60,078 bases of DNA from an uncultured Eubacteriales bacterium. Its GTDB lineage: Bacteria > Bacillota > Clostridia > Oscillospirales > Oscillospiraceae. Where the stretch lies: positions 1 through 60,078 of the forward strand of contig ONOL01000008.1 of assembly GCA_900319465.1 (NCBI GenBank), given 5' to 3'. Under the pieces are notes generated by a model. That model ran no database searches. It worked only from the letters and a program-made list of their open reading frames with translations, and was not told the origin of the DNA. Positions 42,853 to 52,137 of the stretch are shown here, piece after piece (the first letter of the stretch is position 1; every line of letters begins with the position of its first letter). Made by a program: the position numbers and the translations under genes.

Positions 42853-43563
42853 ATGAAAAAATGGATCGCGCTCCTGCTGGCGCTCGTTCTGCTGAGCATG
42901 ACGGCCTGCGGCGCGCAGGCGGCGACGGAGACTGCCGTTGAGAGCGCTGTGGAAGCCCCTGCCGCGGAGGAAGCGGCCGAAGCCCCTGCCGCGCAGGAAG
43001 AAGCGGAGGTCTCCGCGGAGGATGCGCTCGGCACCAAGGTCGATAACGTCTATGCCAGCGGGATGCTGGGCATCCGCGCCGACTTCGGCGACGACTGGAC
43101 CATTCTCAGCGACGAAGAGGTCGCCCAGGTGATGGGCTACACCGCGGACAGCATCAGCGACAAGGATCTTGCCGAGCTTCTGCGCAACAGCGGCTCCACC
43201 TGCGACCTGTACGCGATGGCGAACGACCAGAGCGGCGACAACGTGAACATTCAGCTTGAGGATCTGGGCATCATCTACGGCATCGCGCTCAACGAGCAGA
43301 AGTACGCGGAGCTCGCCGCGCCCCAGCTGGAGAAGGCCTTTGGGCAGATGGGCGTGAGCAACATAAAGATCGAGACCGGCACCTATTCCTTTGCGGGCAA
43401 GGACCGCGTCTCCCTGCAGATCACGGGCGAGACGAACGGCATGACGATCTATGAGCGCATGGTGCTGATCAAGTCCGGCAAGTACATGGCCACGATCACC
43501 GCCTTCTCCCTGCAGGAAAGCAGCATCGACACCGTGCTGAACCGCTTCGAGGCTGCCGCCTGA
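42853..43563 (+). CDS. Predicted lipoprotein with Ala/Glu-rich spacer
   Basis: A 236-residue lipoprotein. Signal peptide with lipobox SMTAC, Cys at about residue 19, then an Ala/Glu/Pro spacer to about 55 like that of the peptide-binding lipoprotein at 18886. The rest (GMLGIRADFGDDWTILSDEEVAQVMGY onward, ending ESSIDTVLNRFEAAA) has a compact alpha/beta pattern resembling PsbP/LpqN-type or DUF-type surface domains, but I do not recognise a family. Own promoter and terminator. Function unknown. Confidence 0.8.
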   Translation: MKKWIALLLALVLLSMTACGAQAATETAVESAVEAPAAEEAAEAPAAQEEAEVSAEDALGTKVDNVYASGMLGIRADFGDDWTILSDEEVAQVMGYTADSISDKDLAELLRNSGSTCDLYAMANDQSGDNVNIQLEDLGIIYGIALNEQKYAELAAPQLEKAFGQMGVSNIKIETGTYSFAGKDRVSLQITGETNGMTIYERMVLIKSGKYMATITAFSLQESSIDTVLNRFEAAA

Positions 43564-43587
43564 GCGCGAACTTAAACAAAGCTTACC

Positions 43588-43628
43588 GATACCCTCTTGG
43601 TTCTTAAGAACCGGGAGGGTATCTTTTT
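43588..43628 (+). terminator. Terminator of the small lipoprotein gene
   Basis: GATACCCTC (43588-43596) pairs with GAGGGTATC (43615-43623); inside, GGTTCTTAAGAACC is a second palindrome. TTTTT follows. Confidence 0.9.
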
Positions 43629-43682
43629 GCGGCGGGAAGGGGCTTTGCCGCACAGGGGAGCCGGCCGAAGCGGGGCAGGCAA

Positions 43683-43742
43683 GCGAGGCACGCGGGGCAC
43701 GAGAGGCAGCACGAGAGGCACGAGAGGCAGCGAGAGGCAGGC
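43683..43742. repeat. Degenerate tandem octamer array upstream of adhesin promoter
   Basis: Seven to eight imperfect copies of a unit close to CGAGAGGCA (spaced 8-11 bases) lie just before the adhesin -35 box at 43751. Copies near 43699-43742 (cgagaggcag, cacgagaggca, cgagaggcag, cgagaggcag) are the most alike. Otherwise bases 43629-43682 hold no feature. Confidence 0.7.
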
Positions 43743-43750
43743 ATTTTTCC

Positions 43751-43779
43751 TTGACAAAAGCGGCCAGAAATCATACAAT
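43751..43779 (+). promoter_or_regulatory. Promoter of the large surface protein
   Basis: Perfect TTGACA (43751-43756) and TACAAT (43774-43779) are 17 bases apart. The leader to the GTG start at 43965 is about 180 nt, with no assigned structure. Confidence 0.82.
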
Positions 43780-43964
43780 TATAATGTATTTTTATATATG
43801 TGAAACAGAATCGGGATCACACAGGGACAGACCGGTTTGCCGCTGCGCCGGATTCCGGGGCGCAGGAGCGGGATCGCTTTGCGGTTGGGGAAGGGAACCG
43901 ATCAGAAGGGAAGAAGGTTTTTTGCGGTCGGGCACACGCCTGACAAGACAGGGAGGAACTCAGC

Positions 43965-46900
43965 GTGCGGAATGGGAAGATCAGACTTTTGGCATTGCTG
44001 CTGACGGCGGCGGTGCTGTTCAGCTTTGCGCCGGGGGTTTACGCCATGAATGAGACGGCGGCGCAGGAGACGGAGCAGGCGGCGGAGGAAGCCGCGCTCT
44101 CTTCTCCTGGGCTTGCCGGCCCGGAGCGGGAGGACGAAACGGAAGCGCTTTCGGACGGGAACGGAGCTGATCCTGTCCCGGCGGAGGAAGGCGGAGCGGC
44201 AGCGCCGATCAAAGCCGCCGCGCTGCCGGAAGAGGTGAAAGAGGAAGCCACGACGGGCGTATTCCTGTCCGCCGATAGCGGCGCATCGGAGAGAGGAGCG
44301 CCCTCCGACGAGAACGGAAAAGCCGAAAGCGGAAAAGCAGACGGCGGGGAAAAGGGCGGGAGCCTTACCGTTGCGGAAAAGGCCGCGCCCGTCGTCCTGA
44401 ACGAGGGCGGAGAGGACGAGATCCGCATCTCCGTCGACGGCGGGACTGAGGGCCGGGAACTCCTGGCGGAGCAGATCCCGGACGGCGAGGCATACACGGC
44501 CGCCGTCGAGGCGGCGGAGGCTGCCGGCGGCGCGAAGGTCGCGGAGGTCCTGCTGGCGCTGGCGCTCCGGCTCAGCCCGGAGAGCGAGGGCGCGCTCGCC
44601 GTCACGGTCGAGAGCGGGCTTCTGCGCGATCCGCAGCCCTCCTCACAGCCCGTCCTCTTCCGAATCCGGGGCGGCACGGCGACAAAGCTGGATTCCGCGC
44701 TGGATCAGAGCGAGGGCAGGCTCAGCTTCCGAACGGAAGAGCTGGCGCAATTTATCCTGGTCCGTTTTGCGCCTGCGGCGGAGGCTGCCGACGGGACGCG
44801 GGAAGACGCCGCCCTGCTGCGTGAGACCCCGCAGCGGACTTCGGGCGGGCTGACGAACGACAGCTACGGCGAACTGTATTATTCCTGGAATATCCGCTGG
44901 AATACCGTCGCGGACGGCACCAACTATACCTATGACGCGGACGGCTGCCTGCTGCTCCATCCCTACGACCGTTCCTCGCTCAACGCCTCCATCTCCGTGG
45001 AGCTGGACGTGTCCGCGGGTGATTCCGAGACGCAGGAGACGATCCCTGCCGGGGCGGTGGAGTTCCGCATCCCCGCGCATCTGTTCTACGGCTGGAACGA
45101 CAATGCGGCGGACGTCCTGTCCACGCAGGTTCCCACGGATCCGGCCGCGGCCGCGAACAACAAGGTCTCCTTTATCTACCGCATCGAGGGCGAGGAGATC
45201 GTGATCAGCAACTTTGAGCCGCTGGAGGGCGGTACCTACTTCACGGCCGACTTTGCCTATATCGCCAATCCTCTCGACGTGGACGGCGGCTATCCGGACG
45301 ACAGCAAGGAACACACGAACTGGTGGGACAACTATCTGGGAGGCTATCGCAAGACCTTTGAGGCCGCCTTTTCCATCACGGACGGCAACGAGAGCAAGGG
45401 CGGGACAAAGCCCTTCTCCCTCCGCCTCATGACGCGTGTTATTTCCCAGGCCAACTGCGTCGTGATGCCGGACGCCAACAAGGGTGTCTATCTTGCCTGG
45501 CAGAGCGTCTGGGGAGAGCGGCCCGACGACGCCGATCAATTCTTCTATATCCTGTGGAACGTGGAATACGGCAAAGATTCCGCAAGACGTGTCACCCAGC
45601 CGATGCAGAGCGTGCTTTTTGTTGATGATGAGGAAAACGCGATCACGATCAACGGTCAGCGCTTTGTTCCCAGCGTCGTCGGCACGCTGAAAACCGGCGA
45701 CAATGTGCATGGCGCAATGGAGTACTCCCGGGGCACATTCACGTATTACAGACACAAAGGCGCGCCGGCGGGCATTGCCGGGGTTACCGCTCCGGGATGT
45801 CGGCTCGTCTTCTCTTCCTATAACAATCTGGGTTATGAATGCTCTGTCTCCCAGGAACTGAGAGCGACGCATTACGCCGTGCTCCTGCGCTATCCCTGGG
45901 CGGCGCTTGATGCCGCAAGGGAGGCGGGGATCAATCTCGCGGAAGCAGGGCTCCCCGTCACCGGCAAATTCCACACAAAGGAGACCTGGGACAGCGGATA
46001 TCAGCGAGATTTACCCTCGCAGGATTCCACGCTCGTTTTTCTGAAAGACGGCGGCAGCGGCAGCACCTTTTCCAAGACGGGCGGCCTCCAGATCGACGGC
46101 GGCCAGACCCTGCTGCTCAACGGCGAGTATGTGGACGGAACCCAGTACTGGATCTTCAGTCTGAATTACAACGGCTACTCCCGCCGCCAGGGAGACCGGC
46201 TGCTCGGGCAGAAAATCGTGATAAGCGACGAGTCCATGTGGGCCTCCTCAAGCAAGGCGGACAACTGCAACACCTGGTCTCCCTCGGATAAAATAGATCT
46301 GGAACCGAGCGACTACCGGTTCCGGGGCTTCTGGATCAATAACCTGGCCGAGATCGGCGGACAGTATACCCACGGCTACTGGGTTGAGGATGCGGCGGTA
46401 AGCAAGGATTATGACGCCTACGAGCCGCTCTACCTCTACATCAAGACGGTCAGCGAGAATGTGACTTCGGATTATGTACCGTACTGCGCGGTGAAGCGCA
46501 CCGGAGACAGCAGCTATGAGGTGCGCCTTTGGGACGGGGAAAACCTGGGAGACGTGATTCCGGCGTCGCTGCCCTCCTCCGGCTATCCGCTGCCGGAAAA
46601 CACGGTGGCGCTCAAGCCGGTCCATACCAGTGCGTTCTTCCGCTGCGCCGTGAACATCCTCCTTGGCGTCCGCCTGATGCCGACCGCCAATTTTCAGCAG
46701 ATCGTGCAGACGCACGTGGACAATGACGCCTCAACTTTCGTATGGAACTATGCGACCTGCGAGGTTTCAGAGCCCGGAGGCACAGTCTATTTTACAACCG
46801 ATAACAAGGACACATTGTACCGCATCGTCTTGACGCCGTTGATTGCCAACCTCGGCGTTCAGGTGACGAGCCTGACCCCCGACGACACGGATGAGCGGCA

Positions 46901-49373
46901 GAAAGCCGCCGCCGCACAGGATAAGGAGATCTCCCATGTGATGCTCACCGGCTCCATGGTCGTCAACCTGACTCCGGAGGACGCCAGGCACACCTCGGCG
47001 GAGGAGCCCTACAAGATCCTCGAAGGGACCTTCCATGCGCTGCTGCCGAAGGGCACGACGGTCCAGGAGGGTTCGATCATCGGTTATTACGACCGCTATC
47101 GGCAGGGCTTCCCTACCACGATCAATGACTATGTCGCCAGAGGATGCAGATTCTACAACACCAGCTCCAGCACCATCATTTCGCCGGACAACATCGACTG
47201 CTCCAGCTATGTCGACGAAGCGACGGGGCAGACCATGCTGGCTATCCACTATAAGTTTGCCGATCCGGACCTGTGGCAGTATGACGGATGCTGGTTTAAC
47301 CGGATGCACATAGTCCTCACACTGGAAAACAGCTTTGACAACGTCCAGGACCGCGGCACCCAGACGCCGCTTGCGGCGTCCTTCGAGATCCCGACCAAGC
47401 CGGCAAGCGTCAAGATCGCCCCGTCCAACGAGTTTGAAGCCGCGGAAATGGGCGAGCGGGCGAGCGCGTTTGCGGACGTCCACAGCTCCGGCAGGTACGC
47501 GGCCTATACGCAGGCCAACATCAACTGGAACGCGGTGCGCGTGCTGGAGGCGGGCTTCAAGAAAGCGGTCGGCAATCAGGAGAGCCTGAACGGCCTTCCC
47601 GCGGACAACGCTTACAGCTCCGAGACCCGCGTCACGACCGGCAACGCGTACTCCTACCGGCTGAAGATCTCCAACAATCCCAAGACGAAGGCGGACCACA
47701 TCGTCTTCTATGACGTTCTGGAACGGGGGACGGTCGACCGGCCTGAATCGGCATGGCGCGGCGTTCTCCGCGGCGTGGATCTGAGCACGATCCGGCAGAC
47801 TCCGACCGACGGCGGCACGGCCGTCTGCGATCCGGTGGTGTACTACTCGACCGCAGTCGTCACGCCGGTCGAGCCCGAAGCCGATTTCGGCGACCTCACG
47901 GATCCCTCCCTGTGGTCGACGACCATGCCCGAGGACAGGAGCCGGATCACCGCGATCGCGATCGACTGCAGCAGGGCGAGCGACGGCAGCAGCTTTATCC
48001 TGGGGCGCGAACAGACGCTCACCGCCTATCTGCTCATGGATTCTCCCAAGACCTACGTGGAGGGGAAGACGGTGAACGGCGCGGTGGCCCGGGCAAGAGC
48101 CTTTGAAAACGAAGTGCCGCTGGAATACAACGGGCCGAACGCGAAAATGATGTCGGATTCCGCTGTGACGCTCTGCCCGCTGGTGCTGGCGATCCACAAG
48201 CAGTCCGATCCCGCCTCGGGTACCGATGAGGCGCCCTGCCTCGTGCGCGGCGGCGGGACGATCGACTATACCGTCAGCGTCGAGAACAAGGGAAGCTACG
48301 ACGCGCGCGAGGTCACGGTGACGGATACCATTCCGGAAGGATTGACGATCACCGGGATCAAGGTCTCCCTCAACGGCGCGGAGCCGGGGGAGATCGGGAG
48401 CGTCTCCGGCGTCACGATGACGAGAGACGGCAACGCGCTCCGCTTCGTGATCGCGCAGCAGCACCCCGGCGAGGACAAACAGACCCGCTTTTTCATCAGC
48501 ACGAGCGTCGATGCGCTGCAGCAGCCGGGAGAGCGCCGCTATGTGAACACCGCGTATCTCACTTCCGCAAACGGCATCCCGCAGGATCTGCAGAGCGAGA
48601 CTACCTACCATCTCGCCGCCGTGGTGAACGTCGAGGTGGAGAAAAAGTGGTTCGGTACCCCGAAGAACAGCATCAGCGTCGTCCTTCTGCGCAACGGCGA
48701 GGAATGCGAAACCGTGCAGCTTGACGCGGCCTGCGGCTGGAAGCACTGCTTCGCGCTTCTTGAAAAATACGGCGCGGACGTCGGCAGCCCCTTCGACTAC
48801 CGCCCGGAGGAGACCGACCTCGGGGACGTGCACTACGTTTCCGATCTGAACGGCAGCATGGAGGACGGCTTCGTGATCTCGAACCGGGAGCTGCTGTCGC
48901 TGACGATCCGGAAGGCGGTCACGGGCAATATGGGAAGCCGCGCGGCAAGCTTTGACTTCACGGTTCAGATCGACGCCATGAGCGGGAAAAGCTTTCCCGG
49001 TGCGGACGGCAGCCCCGTGACGTTTGACGGCAGCGGCCTTGCCCGCTTCTCCCTCCGCGACGGCGAGTCCGTGACGATCCCCGGCGTGCCCGGCGGTGTC
49101 GCGGTGACGGTCCGGGAGCTGACGGGCGTTTCCTACACGACGGGCTGGACGCTCACCGCCGCCCCCGATACGGCGGCCGCCTCCGGCAGCGGCAAGGAGG
49201 CGAGCTTCACCATGCCGAACACAGACGGCACGCTGAAGGTCACCAACAGGCTTGGCATCGTGATCCCCACCGGCGTTGAGACCGGCGCCGCCGCGGCGCT
49301 GGCGCTGTCGGCGCTCGCTGCGGGCTGCCTGACGGTTCTGGCCGCCTCCCGCCGCAGACGCAGACGCGCCTGA
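43965..49373 (+). CDS. Giant secreted surface protein with DUF11/Cna_B-like domains
   Basis: An 1802-residue exported protein. Signal peptide at 1-34 (KIRLLALLLTAAVLFSFAPGVYA), an acidic Ala/Glu/Ser-rich linker to about 250, a long beta-rich unknown region to about 1420 with many Trp, Tyr and Asp residues, a DUF11-type repeat near 1425-1545 (IDYTVSVENKGSYDAREVTV), a Cna_B-like domain near 1550-1640 (NVEVEKKWFG), a pilin-like FctA/Cna_B domain near 1643-1760 (LSLTIRKAVTGNMGSRAASF), then IPTGVETG, a hydrophobic helix and RRRRRRA. That end is a wall-anchor pattern like the PTGV type of clostridial pilin-like proteins. Start is GTG with AGGGAGGA 8 bases before it. Probably an adhesin; no sortase gene is in the window. 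Confidence 0.88.
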   Translation: MRNGKIRLLALLLTAAVLFSFAPGVYAMNETAAQETEQAAEEAALSSPGLAGPEREDETEALSDGNGADPVPAEEGGAAAPIKAAALPEEVKEEATTGVFLSADSGASERGAPSDENGKAESGKADGGEKGGSLTVAEKAAPVVLNEGGEDEIRISVDGGTEGRELLAEQIPDGEAYTAAVEAAEAAGGAKVAEVLLALALRLSPESEGALAVTVESGLLRDPQPSSQPVLFRIRGGTATKLDSALDQSEGRLSFRTEELAQFILVRFAPAAEAADGTREDAALLRETPQRTSGGLTNDSYGELYYSWNIRWNTVADGTNYTYDADGCLLLHPYDRSSLNASISVELDVSAGDSETQETIPAGAVEFRIPAHLFYGWNDNAADVLSTQVPTDPAAAANNKVSFIYRIEGEEIVISNFEPLEGGTYFTADFAYIANPLDVDGGYPDDSKEHTNWWDNYLGGYRKTFEAAFSITDGNESKGGTKPFSLRLMTRVISQANCVVMPDANKGVYLAWQSVWGERPDDADQFFYILWNVEYGKDSARRVTQPMQSVLFVDDEENAITINGQRFVPSVVGTLKTGDNVHGAMEYSRGTFTYYRHKGAPAGIAGVTAPGCRLVFSSYNNLGYECSVSQELRATHYAVLLRYPWAALDAAREAGINLAEAGLPVTGKFHTKETWDSGYQRDLPSQDSTLVFLKDGGSGSTFSKTGGLQIDGGQTLLLNGEYVDGTQYWIFSLNYNGYSRRQGDRLLGQKIVISDESMWASSSKADNCNTWSPSDKIDLEPSDYRFRGFWINNLAEIGGQYTHGYWVEDAAVSKDYDAYEPLYLYIKTVSENVTSDYVPYCAVKRTGDSSYEVRLWDGENLGDVIPASLPSSGYPLPENTVALKPVHTSAFFRCAVNILLGVRLMPTANFQQIVQTHVDNDASTFVWNYATCEVSEPGGTVYFTTDNKDTLYRIVLTPLIANLGVQVTSLTPDDTDERQKAAAAQDKEISHVMLTGSMVVNLTPEDARHTSAEEPYKILEGTFHALLPKGTTVQEGSIIGYYDRYRQGFPTTINDYVARGCRFYNTSSSTIISPDNIDCSSYVDEATGQTMLAIHYKFADPDLWQYDGCWFNRMHIVLTLENSFDNVQDRGTQTPLAASFEIPTKPASVKIAPSNEFEAAEMGERASAFADVHSSGRYAAYTQANINWNAVRVLEAGFKKAVGNQESLNGLPADNAYSSETRVTTGNAYSYRLKISNNPKTKADHIVFYDVLERGTVDRPESAWRGVLRGVDLSTIRQTPTDGGTAVCDPVVYYSTAVVTPVEPEADFGDLTDPSLWSTTMPEDRSRITAIAIDCSRASDGSSFILGREQTLTAYLLMDSPKTYVEGKTVNGAVARARAFENEVPLEYNGPNAKMMSDSAVTLCPLVLAIHKQSDPASGTDEAPCLVRGGGTIDYTVSVENKGSYDAREVTVTDTIPEGLTITGIKVSLNGAEPGEIGSVSGVTMTRDGNALRFVIAQQHPGEDKQTRFFISTSVDALQQPGERRYVNTAYLTSANGIPQDLQSETTYHLAAVVNVEVEKKWFGTPKNSISVVLLRNGEECETVQLDAACGWKHCFALLEKYGADVGSPFDYRPEETDLGDVHYVSDLNGSMEDGFVISNRELLSLTIRKAVTGNMGSRAASFDFTVQIDAMSGKSFPGADGSPVTFDGSGLARFSLRDGESVTIPGVPGGVAVTVRELTGVSYTTGWTLTAAPDTAAASGSGKEASFTMPNTDGTLKVTNRLGIVIPTGVETGAAAALALSALAAGCLTVLAASRRRRRRA

Positions 49374-49426
49374 GCGCACTCCCGCGGCTCAGGGCCGATA
49401 CAAAAGAGAAGGGATCGGAATGACAG

Positions 49427-49460
49427 ACACGCTCCGGGCTGCTGCCCGGGGCGTGTTTTG
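49427..49460 (+). terminator. Terminator of the large surface protein
   Basis: ACACGCTCCGGGC and GCCCGGGGCGTGT form a stem with one mismatch and a TGCT loop, followed by TTTTG. Confidence 0.85.
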
Positions 49461-49522
49461 CCTCTCCCGCAGGGCGCAGTACGGAAAAGCCCGAAAAAGG
49501 GGAGCGGGCCGGGCGCCCCGCC

Positions 49523-49551
49523 TTGACAAGCAGGGGGAAGAATGATAGATT
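49523..49551 (+). promoter_or_regulatory. Promoter of the phosphodiester-glycosidase operon
   Basis: Perfect TTGACA (49523-49528) and TAGATT (49546-49551) are 17 bases apart, 37 bases before the ATG at 49588. Confidence 0.65.
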
Positions 49552-49587
49552 GAATAAGTTATGAAATGCTATTTCACAGGAGCCGCC

Positions 49588-50652
49588 ATGGAAACGGAAA
49601 ACCTCCCGGTCGCAGAGACCAAAGCGAAAAAGAGAATGCCGAAGCCGCTTGCGCGCACCCTCAGCTTTCTGGGTGTGACGCTTCTGTGCGCGCTTGTGAC
49701 CCTGCTGGGCGTGATCTGGGTGCTGGAAAAGGGCCCCTCGCCCACCGCGACCGAGATCTTTACCCGCTCCGTCCGCGAGACCAGCGCGCTGCGCTGGGTG
49801 TCCCGCATCTTCCTGAGCGAGGAGGAGCTGGAGCGGTACAAGTCCGTCAGCTCTCCCATCGAGGAGGGACAGAGCATCAACACCTCGCTCATCCACATGG
49901 CGGAGAGCGTGGAGGAGGCGGAGGACGACGGCCCCGGCTTTGAGATCCTCGACATCTCCGAGGGCACCTGCAAGGGCAAGCTCCTGATCGTGGACGATCC
50001 GAAGCGGGTCATCCTCGGCACCTCCGACGACTTCGGGCAGGCGCCCGGCTGGGAGCTGACCGAGATGGTGGAGCGCTACGGCGCCGTTGCGGGCATCAAC
50101 GCCGGCGGCTTCAACGACGAGGGCGGCCGCGGCAACGGCAGCACGCCCCAGGGACTCGTCATCGACGACGGCAAGGTCACCTGGGGCGCCAACCACGTCG
50201 GCGGCTTCCACGTGGTCGGCCTCGATGAGGACGGCATCCTGCACGTGGGCTTCATGACCGTACAGCAGGCGCTGGACGCGCATATGCGCTGGGCGGTCAG
50301 CTTTGAGACCTACGACGGGCTGGCCTCCGCGCTGATCCTCAACGGCGAGGTTCAGAAGAACAACCTCGGCGGCGGCGTGAATCCCCGCACGGCCATCGGC
50401 CAGCGGGAGGACGGCGCGCTGCTGCTGCTCGTGCTGGACGGGCGCAGCATCAGCACCCTCGGCGCCACCATGCAGGATCTCTGCGACATCATGCTGGAGT
50501 ACGGCGCGGTGAACGCCGGCAATCTGGACGGCGGCTCCTCGTCCGTCATGGTCTACGAGGGCAAGATCATCAACAACTGCGCCTCCGTAGTGGGGCCGCG
50601 CCGCATCCCCACGGCGTTTTTACTGATGAAAGAGGGTGACGTGGATGGCTGA
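49588..50652 (+). CDS. Membrane-anchored phosphodiester glycosidase (NAGPA domain)
   Basis: A 354-residue protein: basic start, one TM helix at about 26-48 (LSFLGVTLLCALVTLLGVIWVL), a linker, and from about residue 110 a NAGPA/PF09992 catalytic domain outside the membrane. Family motifs are GAVAGINAGGFNDEGGRGNG (near 165), PQGLVIDDGKV, NPRTAIGQREDG and GAVNAGNLDGGSSSVMV (near 310), ending with PRRIPTAFLLM. Relatives cleave the GlcNAc phosphodiester on mannose-6-phosphate or sugar-phosphodiester links in exopolysaccharides. ATG at 49588 has CAGGAG before it and removes a 9-residue upstream extension. First gene of a three-gene operon. Confidence 0.85.
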   Translation: METENLPVAETKAKKRMPKPLARTLSFLGVTLLCALVTLLGVIWVLEKGPSPTATEIFTRSVRETSALRWVSRIFLSEEELERYKSVSSPIEEGQSINTSLIHMAESVEEAEDDGPGFEILDISEGTCKGKLLIVDDPKRVILGTSDDFGQAPGWELTEMVERYGAVAGINAGGFNDEGGRGNGSTPQGLVIDDGKVTWGANHVGGFHVVGLDEDGILHVGFMTVQQALDAHMRWAVSFETYDGLASALILNGEVQKNNLGGGVNPRTAIGQREDGALLLLVLDGRSISTLGATMQDLCDIMLEYGAVNAGNLDGGSSSVMVYEGKIINNCASVVGPRRIPTAFLLMKEGDVDG

Positions 50653-52081
50653 GGGAAAGAAAACGACCGCATCCGTCACCGGAGAGACGCCGGAAAAGAA
50701 AAAAGTCTGGCCGCTGTTTCTCACCTGCTGGGCGCTCGTGCTGCTGGCCGCCGGCCTGATCGGCTGCTTCCTGTTTTATCAGTATCTGGGCTTTTTCGAG
50801 GTCACCCGGCCCGAGACGCGCATGGACGAGCTGATGGAGCTGATGAGCGCGCAGGACTGGCTGGACCGGGCGGCGGAAAATCTGGACTTTGAACTGAGCG
50901 AGTTTGAGGACGCGCAGGCGCTCTACGCCGGATACCGCAGCTCGCTGACGACCGACCTGCCGTTGAGCTACCGCAGCGAGAAGAGCGGCACCGACAGGGA
51001 CCACGCGGTCTTTTACGTGCGCAGCGGCCCCTCCAACCTCTGCCGGGTGGAGCTGGTGAGCAACGGGCAGAAGCTGCCCTTCGGCCGCCACGGCTGGAAG
51101 CTGGAGCGGATCAGCAGCGGCGATGTGACGAAGAATCTGAAGACCGCCGAGGTCGAGATCACCGCCCTGGCCGGACAGACGATCTGCCTGAACGGCAGGG
51201 AGGTCGGCGCGGCCTACGCGGTCGACAAGGCGGTGCCCATTGAGAACCTGAGCGAGCTGGAGAGCCGGATGGACGTGGTGCCGAAGCTGACGCGCTACCG
51301 CGTCGGCCCCGTATACGGGGAGATCCACGTCACCGCCGACGGGCGCGAGCTCGCCGCCGAGAAGAAGGGGAAGACCCTGCGCTACACCGCCGTTTCCGAC
51401 GGCGCCGGCAGCCTCACGATCATCGCACCGGAGGATATCCGCGTGACGGTCGGCGGCGCGGAGCTGGGGAAGAAGGACGTGAGCGAGAGCTCCCCCGGCC
51501 TGCTCGCGGGCCTGGAGGAGTATACCGGGGACGCGGCCTATCTGACCAACGTCTACCGCATTTCCGGCCTCTACTCCGAGCCCGAGGTGCTGGCCTACGA
51601 CGCGAAGGGCGGCAAGCTGACGCCGATCATGAGCGGCGAGAACGTGTATCACTTCTTCCATCCGTCAGACACGGCGGCGGACGAGGAGGACAGGAAGCAG
51701 CTCGACCATCTGTGGGAGCTGGCTGACGGCTATTTCCGGGCCTACGTGGACTACACCACCAAGCCCTTCGACGGCGGCATCTATTACAAGCTGCTGACCG
51801 CGACGCTGAGCGGCACCCAGCTTCAGGTCTACATCGCCCAGTCCAACGCCGCCATGAAGTGGGCGGCCAGCAGCACGGTGGAGAACATGGAGCTTCGCTG
51901 CGACAACCTGCACCGCATCGGCGAGAGCTGCTACACCTGCACGGTGGAGTTTGCGCTGGACAAGACCGCGAGCACCTGGGTCGAGGACGTGAGCTCCAGC
52001 GAACGCAACGCCGAGCAGCTGGTCTTCGTACGCCGCGGCCAGTACTGGTACGCCGCCGCGATGTCCATGATCGGCGCGTAA
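50645..52081 (+). CDS. Single-pass membrane protein of unknown function
   Basis: A 478-residue protein: cytoplasmic Lys-rich start, one TM helix at about 25-47 (FLTCWALVLLAAGLIGCFLFYQ), and a 430-residue extracellular part. By eye it holds two ordered pieces: residues about 60-320 with beta-rich, TcaA/YvbJ-like pattern (YRVGPVYGEIHVTADGRELA), and a C-terminal 120 residues (LDHLWELADGYFRAYVDYTTKPFDGG onward) resembling an NTF2-like domain ending RRGQYWYAAAMSMIG. The start overlaps the previous gene's stop by 8 bases. No catalytic residues are recognised. Likely an envelope partner of the phosphodiester glycosidase. Confidence 0.75.
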   Translation: MAEGKKTTASVTGETPEKKKVWPLFLTCWALVLLAAGLIGCFLFYQYLGFFEVTRPETRMDELMELMSAQDWLDRAAENLDFELSEFEDAQALYAGYRSSLTTDLPLSYRSEKSGTDRDHAVFYVRSGPSNLCRVELVSNGQKLPFGRHGWKLERISSGDVTKNLKTAEVEITALAGQTICLNGREVGAAYAVDKAVPIENLSELESRMDVVPKLTRYRVGPVYGEIHVTADGRELAAEKKGKTLRYTAVSDGAGSLTIIAPEDIRVTVGGAELGKKDVSESSPGLLAGLEEYTGDAAYLTNVYRISGLYSEPEVLAYDAKGGKLTPIMSGENVYHFFHPSDTAADEEDRKQLDHLWELADGYFRAYVDYTTKPFDGGIYYKLLTATLSGTQLQVYIAQSNAAMKWAASSTVENMELRCDNLHRIGESCYTCTVEFALDKTASTWVEDVSSSERNAEQLVFVRRGQYWYAAAMSMIGA

Positions 52082-52097
52082 TACGAAAAAAGATCAC

Positions 52098-52119
52098 GCC
52101 GGGCGGTCACGCCCGGCGT
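52098..52119 (+). terminator. Stem-loop between the membrane protein and PK-like genes
   Basis: CGCCGGGCG and CGCCCGGCG form a 9-bp stem with a GTCA loop, followed by TTGCC. The U-tract is poor; partial termination or processing is more likely than a full stop, leaving the PK-like gene in the operon. Confidence 0.5.
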
Positions 52120-52137
52120 TGCCTTAAGGAGAAAGCT

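Noticed and set aside
46767-49379. Long minus-strand open frame opposite the giant surface protein
   Set aside because: Arg/Ala/Gly-rich antisense shadow with no recognisable motif; the plus-strand gene has signal peptide, domains and RBS.
51859-52137. Upstream extension of the PK-like reading frame
   Set aside because: It runs out of frame through the end of the preceding membrane-protein gene; ATG at 52138 has AAGGAG and begins the conserved PK start.
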